The notes: a model not told the origin generated them from the letters alone. A stretch of 64,000 nt of DNA from Kaistia dalseonensis (GCF_030814715.1 NZ_JAUSVO010000002.1:62001-126000); one strand, 5' to 3'; positions 33,216-42,427 are shown, counted from the stretch's first letter. A program made the numbers and translations.

Positions 33216-34015
33216 GTCGTTCGCGTCAAGGCGTGGAGGACGATGCCGCTCGTCGTCGCGACATTGAGCGAATCGACCCCCGCCGCCATCGATATCCGTA
33301 CGGTCCGCGTCCGTGCCATCACCGGCGTGGGCAGGCCGGGCCCCTCGGTGCCCAGAAGCATCGCCACACGATCGGGGCGCTGGAGGCTTGAAAGCTCCGT
33401 CTCGCCGCCTGGGCTGAGGGCGATGACGGTGAAGCCGGCTGTCGCCAGCACATCGACGATATCCTCGCCGGCGGCGAGCTGCGCGAACGGCACGGTCAGC
33501 GCCGTACCGACCGAGACTCGGATCGCCTTGCGATAGAATGGATCGCAGCAGCCGGAATCGAGCAGGATCGCATCGGCGCCGAAGGCGGCCGCGTTCCGGA
33601 AGATGCCGCCCATATTGTCGTGGTTGGAGATTCCCATCAGCGCGACGACGAGCGCGCGCGATCCGAGCGACCCGAGCAGCGCCGGCGCCCCGCGCGGCGC
33701 CTCGCGCATGCCATGGGCCAATATGCCCCGATGGATGTGAAAACCCGTAATGGCGTCGAGCACGCTTTGCCCGGCGGTGTAGACCGGAACGTCGGGGGCA
33801 AGCTGCGCCAGCAGATCGGCGAGCCCGTCGATCCGGCGCTGGTCGATCAGCAGCGACAAGGGCTTGTGACGTGGCGACTGGACGAGGTGGCGCAGCACAA
33901 CCTCGCCCTCGGCAATGAAATGCCCGTCGCGGCCGACCAGGTCGCGCTCACGCACATCGCGATAGGCCGCGATGCGCGGGTCCGCGGGATCGGTGATTTC
34001 GGTTGTCGTCGGCAC
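33212..34015 (-). CDS. TrmH/SpoU-family RNA 2'-O-methyltransferase
   Basis: A 267-residue SPOUT methyltransferase. The C-terminal domain has the three SpoU motifs: NHDNMGGIFRNAAAFGADA, MLLGTEGPGL and SMAAGVDSLNVATTSGIVL. The N-terminal region (HFIAEGEVVLRHLV) is the L30e-like substrate-binding domain. It probably 2'-O-methylates tRNA or rRNA; the target is not readable. The start is GTG at 34015, 3 nt after the HNH gene stop, which suggests coupling. Confidence 0.88.
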   Translation of the reverse strand: MPTTTEITDPADPRIAAYRDVRERDLVGRDGHFIAEGEVVLRHLVQSPRHKPLSLLIDQRRIDGLADLLAQLAPDVPVYTAGQSVLDAITGFHIHRGILAHGMREAPRGAPALLGSLGSRALVVALMGISNHDNMGGIFRNAAAFGADAILLDSGCCDPFYRKAIRVSVGTALTVPFAQLAAGEDIVDVLATAGFTVIALSPGGETELSSLQRPDRVAMLLGTEGPGLPTPVMARTRTVRISMAAGVDSLNVATTSGIVLHALTRTT

Positions 34016-34018
34016 GCG

Positions 34019-34576
34019 CTATGGATCGAGCTCGGTATCCCAGTAGAGATAATCGAGCCAGCTATCATGCAGATAGTTCGGCGGGAAGGCCCGGCCATTA
34101 TTATGCAGGTCGGACACTGACGGCTGGAACGGCATCTGGTGCGGCCACATATTGGCTTCGCCGGGATGCTTGCCGCCCTTGCGCAGATTGCAGGGCGAGC
34201 AGGCGGCGACGACGTTTTCCCATGTGGTCTGACCACCGCGCGAACGCGGAATGACATGATCGAACGTCAAATCGTCCCGCGTGCCGCAATATTGGCACTG
34301 GAATCGATCGCGCAGGAAGACATTGAACCGGGTGAAGGCCGGGTTGCGGGTCGGCTTAACATAGCTCTTCAGCGAAACGACGCTCGGCAGCCGCATGTTG
34401 AAGGACGGGCTGCGAATGGCGAAATCATATTCGGAGACGATGTTGACGCGATCGAGAAACACCGCCTTGATCGTGTCCTGCCACGACCAGAGCGAGAGCG
34501 GGTAATAGCTCAGAGGCCGATAATCGGCATTGAGCACCAGGGCGGGATGTGCGCCGGGCGACACGGCTATCGTCAA
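34019..34576 (-). CDS. HNH endonuclease
   Basis: A 185-residue HNH nuclease. It has two zinc knuckles CQYCGTRDD and CSPCNLRKGGK around the catalytic DHVIPRSRGGQ motif and NVVAACSPC. The N-terminal half (ALVLNADYRPLSYYPLSLWS) is that of the conserved, stand-alone bacterial type, not an intron or restriction gene. The start is TTG at 34576, with AGGAG 9 nt before it. Cellular role unknown; it sits with a tRNA/rRNA methylase gene as in many alphaproteobacteria. Confidence 0.9.
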   Translation of the reverse strand: MTIAVSPGAHPALVLNADYRPLSYYPLSLWSWQDTIKAVFLDRVNIVSEYDFAIRSPSFNMRLPSVVSLKSYVKPTRNPAFTRFNVFLRDRFQCQYCGTRDDLTFDHVIPRSRGGQTTWENVVAACSPCNLRKGGKHPGEANMWPHQMPFQPSVSDLHNNGRAFPPNYLHDSWLDYLYWDTELDP

Positions 34577-34688
34577 GACTGGCTTCTCCTTTGAGCAGCG
34601 CCGAACCTCGAGATGCGTTCGATTAATCTATAGGGTCTATGTCATCCTTGTGAAGCACCAGCGACAATCGGACCGCCGCGACGAAAGG

Positions 34689-35345
34689 TCAGGCGGCAGC
34701 AGTTCCGAAGACCTGTCGCAGAAATGCCGCGCCGGCCGAAAGGCCGACGGCATCAATACCATGCGGAAGGCCCGGCCGCTCAATGGTTTCGACGCGGAAG
34801 CCGGCGCCGCGCAGCACGGCGGCGGTCTCGGCCAGCGCCGCGACCGGAATGACCTCGTCCTGCGCACCGTGCACGAGCAGCACCGGCGGCCGGCTGCGCG
34901 CTTCGGCGGCGAGCCGCTCCGGCCCGGCGATCCGGCCGGAATAGCCGATGATCCCGGCCATCGGCCGGGCACGCCGCGGACCGACCTGCAGCGCCATCAT
35001 CGTGCCCTGGCTGAAGCCGACCAGCGCGAGATCCGCATCGACCAGACCGTGATGCGCCAGTTCGGCATCGATGAAGGCATCGAGCTTCGGCGCCGCTGCC
35101 GCCGCGCCGAGCCAATATTCATGGGCGTCGCGGACGCCCAGGCGGAACCACTGCCGCATCGCCGGATCCCAGTCGCTCGGGTCCGGCGCGTCGGGTGCGG
35201 CAAAGGCGGCATCCGGGAAGATCGGTGCCCAATGGGCGCCTATATCGATCAGATCACGCCCATTGGCGCCGACGCCGTGCAACAGGATGACGAGCTTGCG
35301 GGCGGGGCCACCGGAGGCCGGCGCGAGACGGGGACCATCGAGCAT
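34689..35345 (-). CDS. Phospholipase/carboxylesterase (alpha/beta hydrolase)
   Basis: A 218-residue member of the phospholipase/carboxylesterase (YpfH/EstB) family. The catalytic triad can be placed: Ser in LVGFSQGTMMAL, Asp in LLVHGAQDEVIPVAA and His in ERPGLPHGIDAV. The oxyanion motif is LLHGVGANGRDL. No signal peptide is present. The ATG at 35345 follows a weak leader. It is divergent from gluQ. The ester substrate is unknown. Confidence 0.88.
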   Translation of the reverse strand: MLDGPRLAPASGGPARKLVILLHGVGANGRDLIDIGAHWAPIFPDAAFAAPDAPDPSDWDPAMRQWFRLGVRDAHEYWLGAAAAAPKLDAFIDAELAHHGLVDADLALVGFSQGTMMALQVGPRRARPMAGIIGYSGRIAGPERLAAEARSRPPVLLVHGAQDEVIPVAALAETAAVLRGAGFRVETIERPGLPHGIDAVGLSAGAAFLRQVFGTAAA

Positions 35346-35425
35346 GGAAATTCTCTGCGAGGGATGACAAAGCGCTTCATGCTAGCAAGCCCTCTCGCCC
35401 ATCCGCCACCCCGGTTCGCCGCATC

Positions 35426-36307
35426 ATGAGCGCCGTCTTCCGTTTCGCCCCGAGCCCCAACGGCCTGCTCCATCTCGGCCACGCCTATTCGGCCCTGCTC
35501 AATGCCGACCTCGCCGCGGCCTCGCAGGGCCGGCTGCTGCTCAGGATCGAGGATATCGACACGACGCGCTGCAAACCCGAATTCGAGCAGGCGATCCATG
35601 ACGACCTCGCCTGGCTCGGCATCGACTATGAACGGCCCGTCCGCCGGCAGTCCGAGCATTTCGATGCCTATCGCGACGCATTGGCGCGGCTTGATGCGAT
35701 GGGCCTCATCTATCCGGCCTTTCTCTCGCGCGCCGAAATCCGCGCGGCGACGGGGATCCCCGACTGGCCACGCGATCCCGACGGCGCGCCGCTCTATCCG
35801 GGCGTCGATCGCGACCGCCCCCGCGCCGAAGCCGAAGCCCGCATCGCGGCCGGAGCGCCCTATGCGCTGCGGCTGCGCATGGACGAGGCGATGCGGCGCG
35901 CAGGCCCCCTCACCTTCACCGAAGCCGGCGCGGGCCCCGCGGGCGAACATGGCGTGCTGCCCGCCCGGCCCGAATTATGGGGCGATGTCATCCTCGCCCG
36001 GAAGGAAGTGCCGACGAGCTATCATCTCTCGGTCGTGGTCGATGACGCGCTGCAGGGCGTGACCCATGTCGTGCGCGGCCAGGACCTCTTCCAGGCGACC
36101 AGCGTCCATCGCCTGCTGCAGGCCCTGCTCGGCCTGCCCGAGCCGCTCTATCACCATCACGGCCTGATCCGCGACGCGACGGGCCGCAAGCTCTCCAAAT
36201 CCGACGGCGATGCGGGCCTAGCCGCGCTCCGAGCGGCCGGCGTCACTCCGGACGAAATTCGGCAGCGCATCGGCCTCCGCCGCCATCAGCCCACGCCGAG
36301 CACATAG
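35426..36307 (+). CDS. gluQ: Glutamyl-Q tRNA(Asp) synthetase GluQRS
   Basis: A 293-residue class I synthetase core that attaches glutamate to queuosine at position 34 of tRNA-Asp. The signature sequences are RFAPSPNGLLHLGHAYSALL (HIGH-type) and GRKLSKSDGDAGLA (KMSKS-type), with RIEDIDTTRC between. It lacks an anticodon-binding domain, as GluQRS does. The zinc-binding Cys/Tyr cluster of the E. coli enzyme is absent (the region reads LIYPAFLSRAEIR), the usual alphaproteobacterial form. Start ATG 35426. It shows that the host makes or salvages queuosine. Confidence 0.92.
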   Translation: MSAVFRFAPSPNGLLHLGHAYSALLNADLAAASQGRLLLRIEDIDTTRCKPEFEQAIHDDLAWLGIDYERPVRRQSEHFDAYRDALARLDAMGLIYPAFLSRAEIRAATGIPDWPRDPDGAPLYPGVDRDRPRAEAEARIAAGAPYALRLRMDEAMRRAGPLTFTEAGAGPAGEHGVLPARPELWGDVILARKEVPTSYHLSVVVDDALQGVTHVVRGQDLFQATSVHRLLQALLGLPEPLYHHHGLIRDATGRKLSKSDGDAGLAALRAAGVTPDEIRQRIGLRRHQPTPST

Positions 36308-37242
36308 AGCCAGATCGTCACGGTGAAGAGGCTCAATATGGTCGACAGAGACACCGCGCTCGCCGCGCTGGCGACGCCGGCCTTGTAGTGATTGGCCAGC
36401 AGATAGGCATTCACGCCGCAGGGCATCGCTGCGAAGACGACGGCAACGCCGGCCCAGGCCGGCGGCATGGGCAGGAGGTGCACGAGCCCGAACACGGCGA
36501 GCGGATGGACGACCAGCTTCAGCGTGCTGATGACGAGCGAGGCGCTGAAATCGCCGGCGAAACCATATCGCCTGAGCGCGAGCCCCATCGAGATCAGCGC
36601 GCAGGGCACGGCGGAGGCCGCGACCATGCCGACGATCTGCCCAGCCGCGCCGGTCGCATGAATGCCGGTGATCTGGCCGATCGCGCCGGCATAGATGCCG
36701 AAGAGCAGCGGATTTCGCGCGAGCGCCTTCACGAGGCGGATCATGGTGGCGCGCGAGACGCCCGCCTCCGCGCCCTCTGCAAGCACGGTCGCGGCCGTCG
36801 TCATGATCGGCAGATGGACGGCGATCAGCAGAAAGAGCGGCACTGCGCCGGCCTCGCCGAACGCCTTCAGGATGACGGGCACGCCGACGAACACCGTATT
36901 CGCCTGTCCGCTCGCAAAGCCTTGCAGGACGGATTCGAGATGGGTCCGGCCAAAGATCTTGCGCGCCGCGAGGAAGCCGAGGCCGAAGACAAGGAAGGCG
37001 CCGGTGAAATAGGCGATCCAGTAGCCCCAGGGTTGCCCGTCCGCAGGCATCTTCGCCTCGGAGAGCGTCTTGAAGATCAGGACCGGCACGGCGATGCCGA
37101 AGACATATTCGGAAAGCCCGTCGCCGGCACGCTCGCCCAGATGCTTGGTCCAGCCCGAGACATAGCCGAGGCCGATCAATCCGAAGATCGGCAGGATGAT
37201 CAGGGCGATATCGGCAAGGCGCGCGATCATGGCGTCGACCAT
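36286..37242 (-). CDS. AEC-family (auxin efflux carrier-like) transporter
   Basis: A ~318-residue inner-membrane transporter with about ten helices. The start LADIALIILPIFGLIGLGY, the middle GFASGQANTVFVGVPVI and the C-terminal FAAMPCGVNAYLLANHY are AEC signatures. These carriers export or import organic acids or amino-acid-like anions. The ATG at 37242 gives the family length; an ATG at 37323 is possible. Its 3' end overlaps the convergent gluQ by 22 nt. Confidence 0.85.
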   Translation of the reverse strand: MVDAMIARLADIALIILPIFGLIGLGYVSGWTKHLGERAGDGLSEYVFGIAVPVLIFKTLSEAKMPADGQPWGYWIAYFTGAFLVFGLGFLAARKIFGRTHLESVLQGFASGQANTVFVGVPVILKAFGEAGAVPLFLLIAVHLPIMTTAATVLAEGAEAGVSRATMIRLVKALARNPLLFGIYAGAIGQITGIHATGAAGQIVGMVAASAVPCALISMGLALRRYGFAGDFSASLVISTLKLVVHPLAVFGLVHLLPMPPAWAGVAVVFAAMPCGVNAYLLANHYKAGVASAASAVSLSTILSLFTVTIWLYVLGVG

Positions 37243-37864
37243 CCCGAAACGGGCATCGCGCAGAGAGGCAGGCACTGGAACATAGAGCGGAAGATCCGGG
37301 AGAGGAGGGCCGAGACTTGGCATCGTCCCGTCGCCCGGTCAATCGCGCGCGGCCATCACGCGCCGCTTTGACGGCTGCGCGCTGTTCATGAAGCGCATTC
37401 GGCATCAAAACGCGGCCAATTCTGCCACAAGCAACTATCGTCGCGGCGGCAGACCGCCCGCCCTCATCCGCCAACGCCTTGCAGAATCGGTCGGGCCGTC
37501 AGACCAGGAATCAGGCGAGAGGCAGCTTTGTTCTGCCCGTCGCCGGGCCGATGCCGGCTCTCGAGCTTCTACGCATCTTCAACAAGGTGAGAGCACTCGG
37601 CATTTCCCCTGCCGGCGGACGCGAGTGGCCTGCTCGCCTTTCCGAAATAGTCCGTACTGGCAAGGGGGCGTGAGTGTTCGCATTGACAGCTTGCAACCTC
37701 TCCGCTGCAGCCCCGCGCGGTCAAGCCATCGGAGGGAAGCCGTCGGCCAAAAGACGGGGAATCTGGCATTGATTGGTCATGACACCCGTGGATATCTTCT
37801 CGCCGGTGCTGTATAGGAGCTGCCGGCTACCTCAGGGCGCTATATGCGCTGGGCTCGGCACCGT
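37243..37864. other. Intergenic stretch before tRNA-Leu
   Basis: I see no gene here. The short open frames (for example 37388-37816 plus) are Arg/Ser/Pro-rich without any family motif. TTGACA at 37683-37688 could be a -35 box, but no fitting -10 follows; TATAGG near 37812 lies about 50 nt before the tRNA and may be part of its promoter. Confidence 0.4.
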
Positions 37865-37949
37865 GCGGGTGTGGTGGAACTGGTAGACGCGCCGGACTCA
37901 AAATCCGGTTCCGAAAGGAGTGTCGGTTCGATTCCGACCACCCGCACCA
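37865..37949 (+). tRNA. tRNA-Leu (CAA), CCA end encoded
   Basis: An 85-nt class II tRNA. The acceptor stem is GCGGGTG / CACCCGC, the anticodon stem CCGGA / TCCGG encloses loop CTCAAAA (anticodon CAA), a variable arm follows (TTCCGAAAGGAGT region), and the T-arm is GTCGG-TTCGATT-CCGAC. Discriminator A and CCA (37947-37949) are encoded. Its 3' half is repeated at 56062-56129, which marks it as the attachment site of the island that follows. Confidence 0.95.
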
Positions 37950-37956
37950 TCATCTC
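37889..37956 (+). repeat. attL: left direct repeat in tRNA-Leu
   Basis: These 68 nt run from the end of the D-arm to 7 nt past the CCA. They are repeated at 56062-56129 in the same direction with one difference (C at 37939, T at 56112). The tRNA gene stays whole, as is usual for a tRNA-targeting integrative element. Confidence 0.9.
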
Positions 37957-38023
37957 TTTTGGACGCGACGTTGGCGTTCGATGAGTTTGTCGATGTCATG
38001 CTGTGGCGGCTGCGATGTCCCCC

Positions 38024-39261
38024 TCACATTAAATTTTTCGGGTGCAAGAAGGCGGCAATGGCGAGGACAGCGGCCAGCCAATCGACGGACGTCAGCACCG
38101 GCAAATCGGGCCGACACTAAAGACCCCAAAGCTTCTCACCGCCCTAAACACGACATGCAGCCCGAACCACAAGGCGAGATTTATCATCACGCCCAGGACG
38201 GCTGCGGTTATCGCCAATAGCGCCGAAGAGACTGCCTTGTTGCCGCGCAGTGCCTCGATGTAGGGCGCACCGAGGAACATCCAGAAGAAGCAGGGTGCAA
38301 AGGTCGCCCTGGTGGTCAGGAGTGCACCCAGACAAACGGCCAGAAGAGGATCGAGGCTGCAGGGCGCACGATGGGCGGCGAGAAAGCCGACAAACTGCAG
38401 GACCATGATCAGCGGCCCCGGCGTCGTCTCGGCAAGGCCCAGTCCATCGACCATCTCGCCGGGGGCCAGCCAGTTGTGTGTTTCCTCGGTCGCGTCGCGG
38501 CACCAGCGGTAGAAGACGTCGTAGAGCAACAGGCCCGCCTCCAGTTGCTCAAGGTCGTCACGGAACATGCGGGAAAGGCCGAGCGAGGCGGCGAGGAAGC
38601 CGGCCGCCTGCGGCACGAGGTCAAGTCGCGCTGTATCGGCTCGCACGATCAGGGCGAGACGGTGCAGAGGTTCCGAGGTCAGGCCGAACTCCTCGGTCGT
38701 GGTGTCAAAGGTGCAGCGCTCACCGCGATGGCTCCAATTCCCGCCGTCGACGTCGAAGGCCGTCGCGTTGAATCGCTCGGCTAAAGCAGCCACCTCGGAC
38801 GCCGCGACGAACAGGAACAAGGCGTCGGGATCGATGAAACGGCGGATCAGCCACGGACAAGCGATACGGTCGACCTTCGGTCTCGCGCGTGTCACCCATA
38901 CGGTGCGGTTCGCGGCGTCGCGTGGCGGCAGCTTGTCGGTCCTGACCAATAGTCCGCCCAAAGCGCGCCACGCCTCGAAGCCGCTTTCGGAGGTCTCTGC
39001 TTTGATCCCTTCATGGCGCAGCCATGCGGTGACACCCTGGCTGGGCTTCAGTCCCTTCTGGCAGACAATGACGACATCGCGGCCGGCAAACTCGGCCGCC
39101 CAAGTCGCGACCGTTTGAAAATCTAGGCGCAAGGCGGCCGGCAGGAGACGCGGATCAGCATCGAAGTCCTCTGGCGTGCGAACATTGATGATGATCGGTG
39201 CGGTCGGCAAACCGGCCAGGCGGGAAAGTTGAGACACGGAAATTTCGGTGTTCGACGGCAT
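38024..39261 (-). pseudogene. Chimeric rhodanese-ChrB::ChrA chromate resistance gene, frameshifted
   Basis: Residues 1-~264 are a rhodanese-like domain (active Cys 67 in VIVCQKGLKPSQ) followed by a ChrB domain (KVDRIACPWLIRRFIDPDA, FDVDGGNWSHRGERCTFD). At about residue 265 (near 38469) the protein passes straight into the second half of a ChrA chromate efflux transporter: LAPGEMVDGLGLAETTPGP, FLGAPYIEALRGNKAVS. The first half of ChrA is missing. The frame stops at 38092, but ChrA continues in another frame as RPDLPVLTSVDWLAAVLAIA and ends at 38024, so a frameshift is present too. A deletion joining chrB and chrA is the simplest story. Transport is probably lost; the ChrB part may remain. Confidence 0.8.
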
Positions 39262-39612
39262 AAGCGTCCATACCCCTATCGGGAGCTCGGACGCGATCTT
39301 CAGGCTGCCGCCTCACGAGGTAATCGCGAAAAACGTCCTTCGCCCCCCGAGCCGGCATGGTTCGATTGGCCGTTGCCGGCTCGGATGGTTGATCTCAGAG
39401 GATCCTGCTGGCGCTATCCAGACCGAGGGCCTTGCGGTCTGGTCTCTCCGTCAGGCGAAGCCCAACCGCTGGTCGGCCGAGATCCCGGTGTTTAATGATC
39501 GCGACCGGTTTGCAGCATCCGCCGCGGTCGACTCTCACTTGATAACTTTTCGGTGGACGCGCCTAGCATTTGGGAATTGGTGCCTCGCTCGGCCATCACC
39601 TAATCTTGCTGC
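39262..39612. other. Intergenic stretch with inverted repeat
   Basis: No convincing gene. It holds a perfect 10-bp inverted repeat CGAGCCGGCA / TGCCGGCTCG (39348-39357 and 39374-39383, 16-nt loop), which could be a hairpin or an operator, and near its right end the weak operator-like site at 39536-39548. Confidence 0.45.
39536..39548 (+). promoter_or_regulatory. Possible operator, weak copy
   Basis: CACTTGATAACTT matches 9 of 13 bases of the island motif AAGTTCATAACCT and lies 65-77 nt before the HcnA-like gene. It is the weakest of five copies. Confidence 0.35.
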
Positions 39613-39936
39613 ATGTGCAGATCAGGCAAACAGAACGCGGCCGTGCATCCGCTGTTTCGGTCCCTTCGCGATGAAGTTCCGTCCATCCCAGTCGATCTGG
39701 ATGGCGAGCCGATGATCGCGCGCGAGCAGGATACGGTCGCGAGCTTTCTGCTCCGGACGGTTGATCCCGATCGTTACCGACAATCGGTGGTGTCCGCTCA
39801 GTCGCACGCGCCATTGTGCATGATGGGGGTCTGCTTCGAGTGCCTCGTCGAGATCGACGGGCAAAAGAACCAGCAGGGATGCCTCGTCCGGGTCCGCAGC
39901 GGCATGCGCATCAAGCGCCAGATACCCGAAGGATGA
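39613..39936 (+). CDS. (2Fe-2S) small subunit of an amino acid/opine dehydrogenase (HcnA-like)
   Basis: A 107-residue ferredoxin-like subunit. The cysteine pattern is CMMGVCFECLVEIDG with a fourth Cys in QQGCLVRVRSG, which is that of HcnA/SoxX-like [2Fe-2S] subunits. The N-terminal PVDLDGEPMIAREQDTVASF is the usual beta-grasp start. Its stop overlaps the next gene as ATGA (39933-39936). With the next two genes it should form a three-subunit membrane-linked dehydrogenase. The ATG at 39613 has a poor leader, so the start is less sure. Confidence 0.82.
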   Translation: MCRSGKQNAAVHPLFRSLRDEVPSIPVDLDGEPMIAREQDTVASFLLRTVDPDRYRQSVVSAQSHAPLCMMGVCFECLVEIDGQKNQQGCLVRVRSGMRIKRQIPEG

Positions 39937-41330
39937 CGCCTGTGAGCGAGCCAGACCTCCTGATCATCGGCGGGGGAGCTGCCGGCCTTTCGGCTGCGGC
40001 AACGGCAGACGGCCTGGGGCTGACGGTTGAGCTTCTCGACGAACGGAGTGCGCTTGGCGGGAACCTCTATGCGGGCGTCGGTAAGCGCGCGGACGACGAT
40101 AGGGCTTTCGGACCGGACCAGGTCCGCGGCCGGGCCTTGCTTGCCGGCGCAGCCGGGGCGACGCGAAGCAGCAGCACCTTTGCCTGGCGCATCGAGCGTG
40201 ACGGGCGGACTTTCGTCGCCGACGGGGCGGGCGGCGTTCGATCGATCGCGCCGAGGCGGCTGTTGATCGCGACCGGTGCGATGGAACGGCCGGTACCGAT
40301 CCCTGGCGCGATGTTGCCCGGGGTGATGTATGCCGGCGCGGCGCAATTGCTGCTCAAGAGCGCTGCGTCCGTCCCGGCGGGGCGCTGCGTCCTCGTCGGC
40401 AGCGGACCGCTACTTCTGTTGGTGGCGACACAATTGCTGGCCTTTGGCGTTCGCCCGGCCGGCATTGTCGAGACTAAGCCGCGCACCAGCCTTCAAGCCT
40501 TCCTGTCGCATTTGCCCTCGGCGCTGAATGCGCCAGGACTGCTTGCCAGGGGTATCCGACTGCTCGGCAAGCTAAAGGCATCCGGCGTCCCGTTTCATCG
40601 CGGCGCGATTCGGGCTTCGATCGCGGGGCGCGACAGGGTCGAGCGCGTCGAGTTCACGGATGCCGAAGGCCGGCGCCAGTCGATCGAGGCCGAACTGGTT
40701 CTGCTGCATGACGGCATCATCCCCAACGATCATGTCACCCGTCAGCTCGGTTGCCGCGAGCGCTGGAATGAGGCGCAACATTGCTTCCAGCCAGAGACGG
40801 ACCCGTGGGGAGAGACGTCGCTGCCGGGGGTGTTTGCCGCTGGCGATTGCACTGGAATTGGTGGCGGGCGGGCCGCGGAGCTTGCCGGAACACTCGCCGC
40901 GCTCGAAATCGCCCGACAGCTCGGCCGGATCGCCGAGGGGGAACGCGATCGCCAGGCCGAACGCCCGCGTCGCGCGCTCAGGCGGCAGCATTCGTTCCGG
41001 CCGTTCCTCGAGATGCAGTTCCCGCCATCGATCGCACTGGCCGGCGATGCGGCATCGGACACCGTCCTCTGCCGCTGCGAAGACGTGACCGCCGGTGAGA
41101 TCCGTCTGGCTGTGGCCCAAGGCGCGACCGGGCCGGACCAGCTCAAGTCCTTCACCCGATGCGGGATGGGACCCTGCCAGGGCCGAAGCTGTTCGATGGC
41201 TGTCGCGGAGATTATCGCGAAGGAAACCGGCAGCACCGTCGAGGCGATCGGTCGCCACGAGATCCGGTCGCCGCTGAAGCCGCTGCCGCTTGGCCAGATC
41301 GCGACTGCCGAAGCGGAGGTTGTGCGATGA
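39933..41330 (+). CDS. FAD/NAD-binding subunit with BFD-like 2Fe-2S domain (HcnB/OoxA-like)
   Basis: A 465-residue flavoprotein. The FAD motif LLIIGGGAAGLSAA is near residue 10, a second nucleotide motif VLVGSGPLLLL is central and FAAGDCTGIGGG closes the FAD site. The C-terminal part holds a BFD-like [2Fe-2S] domain: LCRCEDVTAGEIR and TRCGMGPCQGRSC. This layout is that of HcnB and opine oxidase subunit A. The ATG at 39933 overlaps the previous stop, and its own stop overlaps the next start by 4 nt. It would pass electrons from the FAD oxidase subunit. Confidence 0.88.
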   Translation: MTPVSEPDLLIIGGGAAGLSAAATADGLGLTVELLDERSALGGNLYAGVGKRADDDRAFGPDQVRGRALLAGAAGATRSSSTFAWRIERDGRTFVADGAGGVRSIAPRRLLIATGAMERPVPIPGAMLPGVMYAGAAQLLLKSAASVPAGRCVLVGSGPLLLLVATQLLAFGVRPAGIVETKPRTSLQAFLSHLPSALNAPGLLARGIRLLGKLKASGVPFHRGAIRASIAGRDRVERVEFTDAEGRRQSIEAELVLLHDGIIPNDHVTRQLGCRERWNEAQHCFQPETDPWGETSLPGVFAAGDCTGIGGGRAAELAGTLAALEIARQLGRIAEGERDRQAERPRRALRRQHSFRPFLEMQFPPSIALAGDAASDTVLCRCEDVTAGEIRLAVAQGATGPDQLKSFTRCGMGPCQGRSCSMAVAEIIAKETGSTVEAIGRHEIRSPLKPLPLGQIATAEAEVVR

Positions 41331-42427
41331 GCGCTCGATCCCGCGCGGGCGTCGAATTCGCGGTAATCGGCGGCGGGCTGGTCGGTGCCGCTGTGGCGTA
41401 TGGGCTAATCCGTAAAGGCCGGCAGGTCGCACTGCTGGACGAAGGCGATTCGGCCTTCCGCGCAAGCCGCGGCAATTTCGGGCTGGTCTGGGCGCAGGGC
41501 AAGGGCGACAAGCTCGAAGCCTATGCGCCGTGGGCGAGGCAGGGCGCGGCCCTCTGGCCCGATTTTGCCAGCGAGTTGTCCGCCGCAACCGATGTGGATG
41601 TCGAACTCGAGCAGAATGGCGGCTTCGTCTTCTGCTTGACAGAAGAAACCCTAAGATCGCGCGCCGACACCATGGAGCGGCTGCGCACGCGCTCAGGTCT
41701 CGACTACGACGTCATGACGCCCTCGCAGATCGCCCATTACATGCCGGGGGTGTCGGAGCATTTTGCCGGCGCCACATTCTCGCGCGAGGACGGCCATGCC
41801 AATCCACTGAAGCTGTTGCGCGCCCTCCACGCCGCGATCTCAGGGACCGAAGGCGCGCTCCGCCGGGGCACGCCGATTGAGCGGATCGAACCGGTATCCG
41901 GCGGCTATCGCCTGGTCTCGGGCGGGACCGGGATCGAATGCGAAAACGTCGTTTTGGCCGCGGGTCTCGGCAATGTTGCGCTCGCCGAAACACTTGGCAT
42001 CACGCTGCCGATCCAGCCGATGCGCGGCCAGATTCTAGTGACGGAGCGGCACGAGAGGATCATGAAGGTGCCGAGCGAAAACGTCCGCCAGACCCAGGAC
42101 GGCACCTTCCTGCTTGGCGGGAGTTGGGAGGATGTCGGATACGACGTCTCGACGACGTTCGAGGTGACCCGGGACATTGCGGCCCTCGCGGTGCGCTACT
42201 TCCCGTTTCTCAAGAACGTCCGGCTTGTCCGCAGCTGGTCGGCGCTGCGCATCCTCGCCCCCGACAATGCCCCGATCTATCACGAGCTCGCCCCCGGCGC
42301 ATTTCTGGTGACCTGCCACAGCGGCGTATCGCTCGCGGCGATCCATGCCGACCGGGTCGCGGGCTGGCTTTCCGAGGGATCACTTCCCGCCGAGGCGGCG
42401 CCTTTCAGCCTCGACCGCTTTTCTTAG
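41327..42427 (+). CDS. FAD-dependent amino acid/opine oxidase subunit (HcnC/OoxB/DadA-like)
   Basis: A 366-residue DAO-fold flavoprotein. The dinucleotide motif is FAVIGGGLVGAAVAYGL at residues 10-26, followed by SRGNFGLVWAQGKG, and the C-terminal FLVTCHSGVSLAAIHAD is the DAO pattern. It is the catalytic subunit of the HcnABC-like complex and oxidises a C-N bond of an amino acid, imino acid or opine. The stop at 42427 is followed 26 nt later by the amidase. Which amine is used is not readable. Confidence 0.88.
   Translation: MSARSRAGVEFAVIGGGLVGAAVAYGLIRKGRQVALLDEGDSAFRASRGNFGLVWAQGKGDKLEAYAPWARQGAALWPDFASELSAATDVDVELEQNGGFVFCLTEETLRSRADTMERLRTRSGLDYDVMTPSQIAHYMPGVSEHFAGATFSREDGHANPLKLLRALHAAISGTEGALRRGTPIERIEPVSGGYRLVSGGTGIECENVVLAAGLGNVALAETLGITLPIQPMRGQILVTERHERIMKVPSENVRQTQDGTFLLGGSWEDVGYDVSTTFEVTRDIAALAVRYFPFLKNVRLVRSWSALRILAPDNAPIYHELAPGAFLVTCHSGVSLAAIHADRVAGWLSEGSLPAEAAPFSLDRFS

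Noticed and set aside
36218-37474. Second leftward open frame of 418 codons over the AEC transporter
   Set aside because: Arg/Asp-rich shadow; the other leftward frame encodes the membrane helices of an AEC carrier.
37920-38120. Possible continuation of the LysR stub across a circular attP
   Set aside because: Joining the stub at attR to the frame leaving attL keeps the reading frame open for about 55 codons, but the residues do not resemble a LysR effector domain.
39248-39715. Rightward open frame of 155 codons before the HcnA-like gene
   Set aside because: No family pattern; it overlaps the start of the better supported ferredoxin-like subunit.
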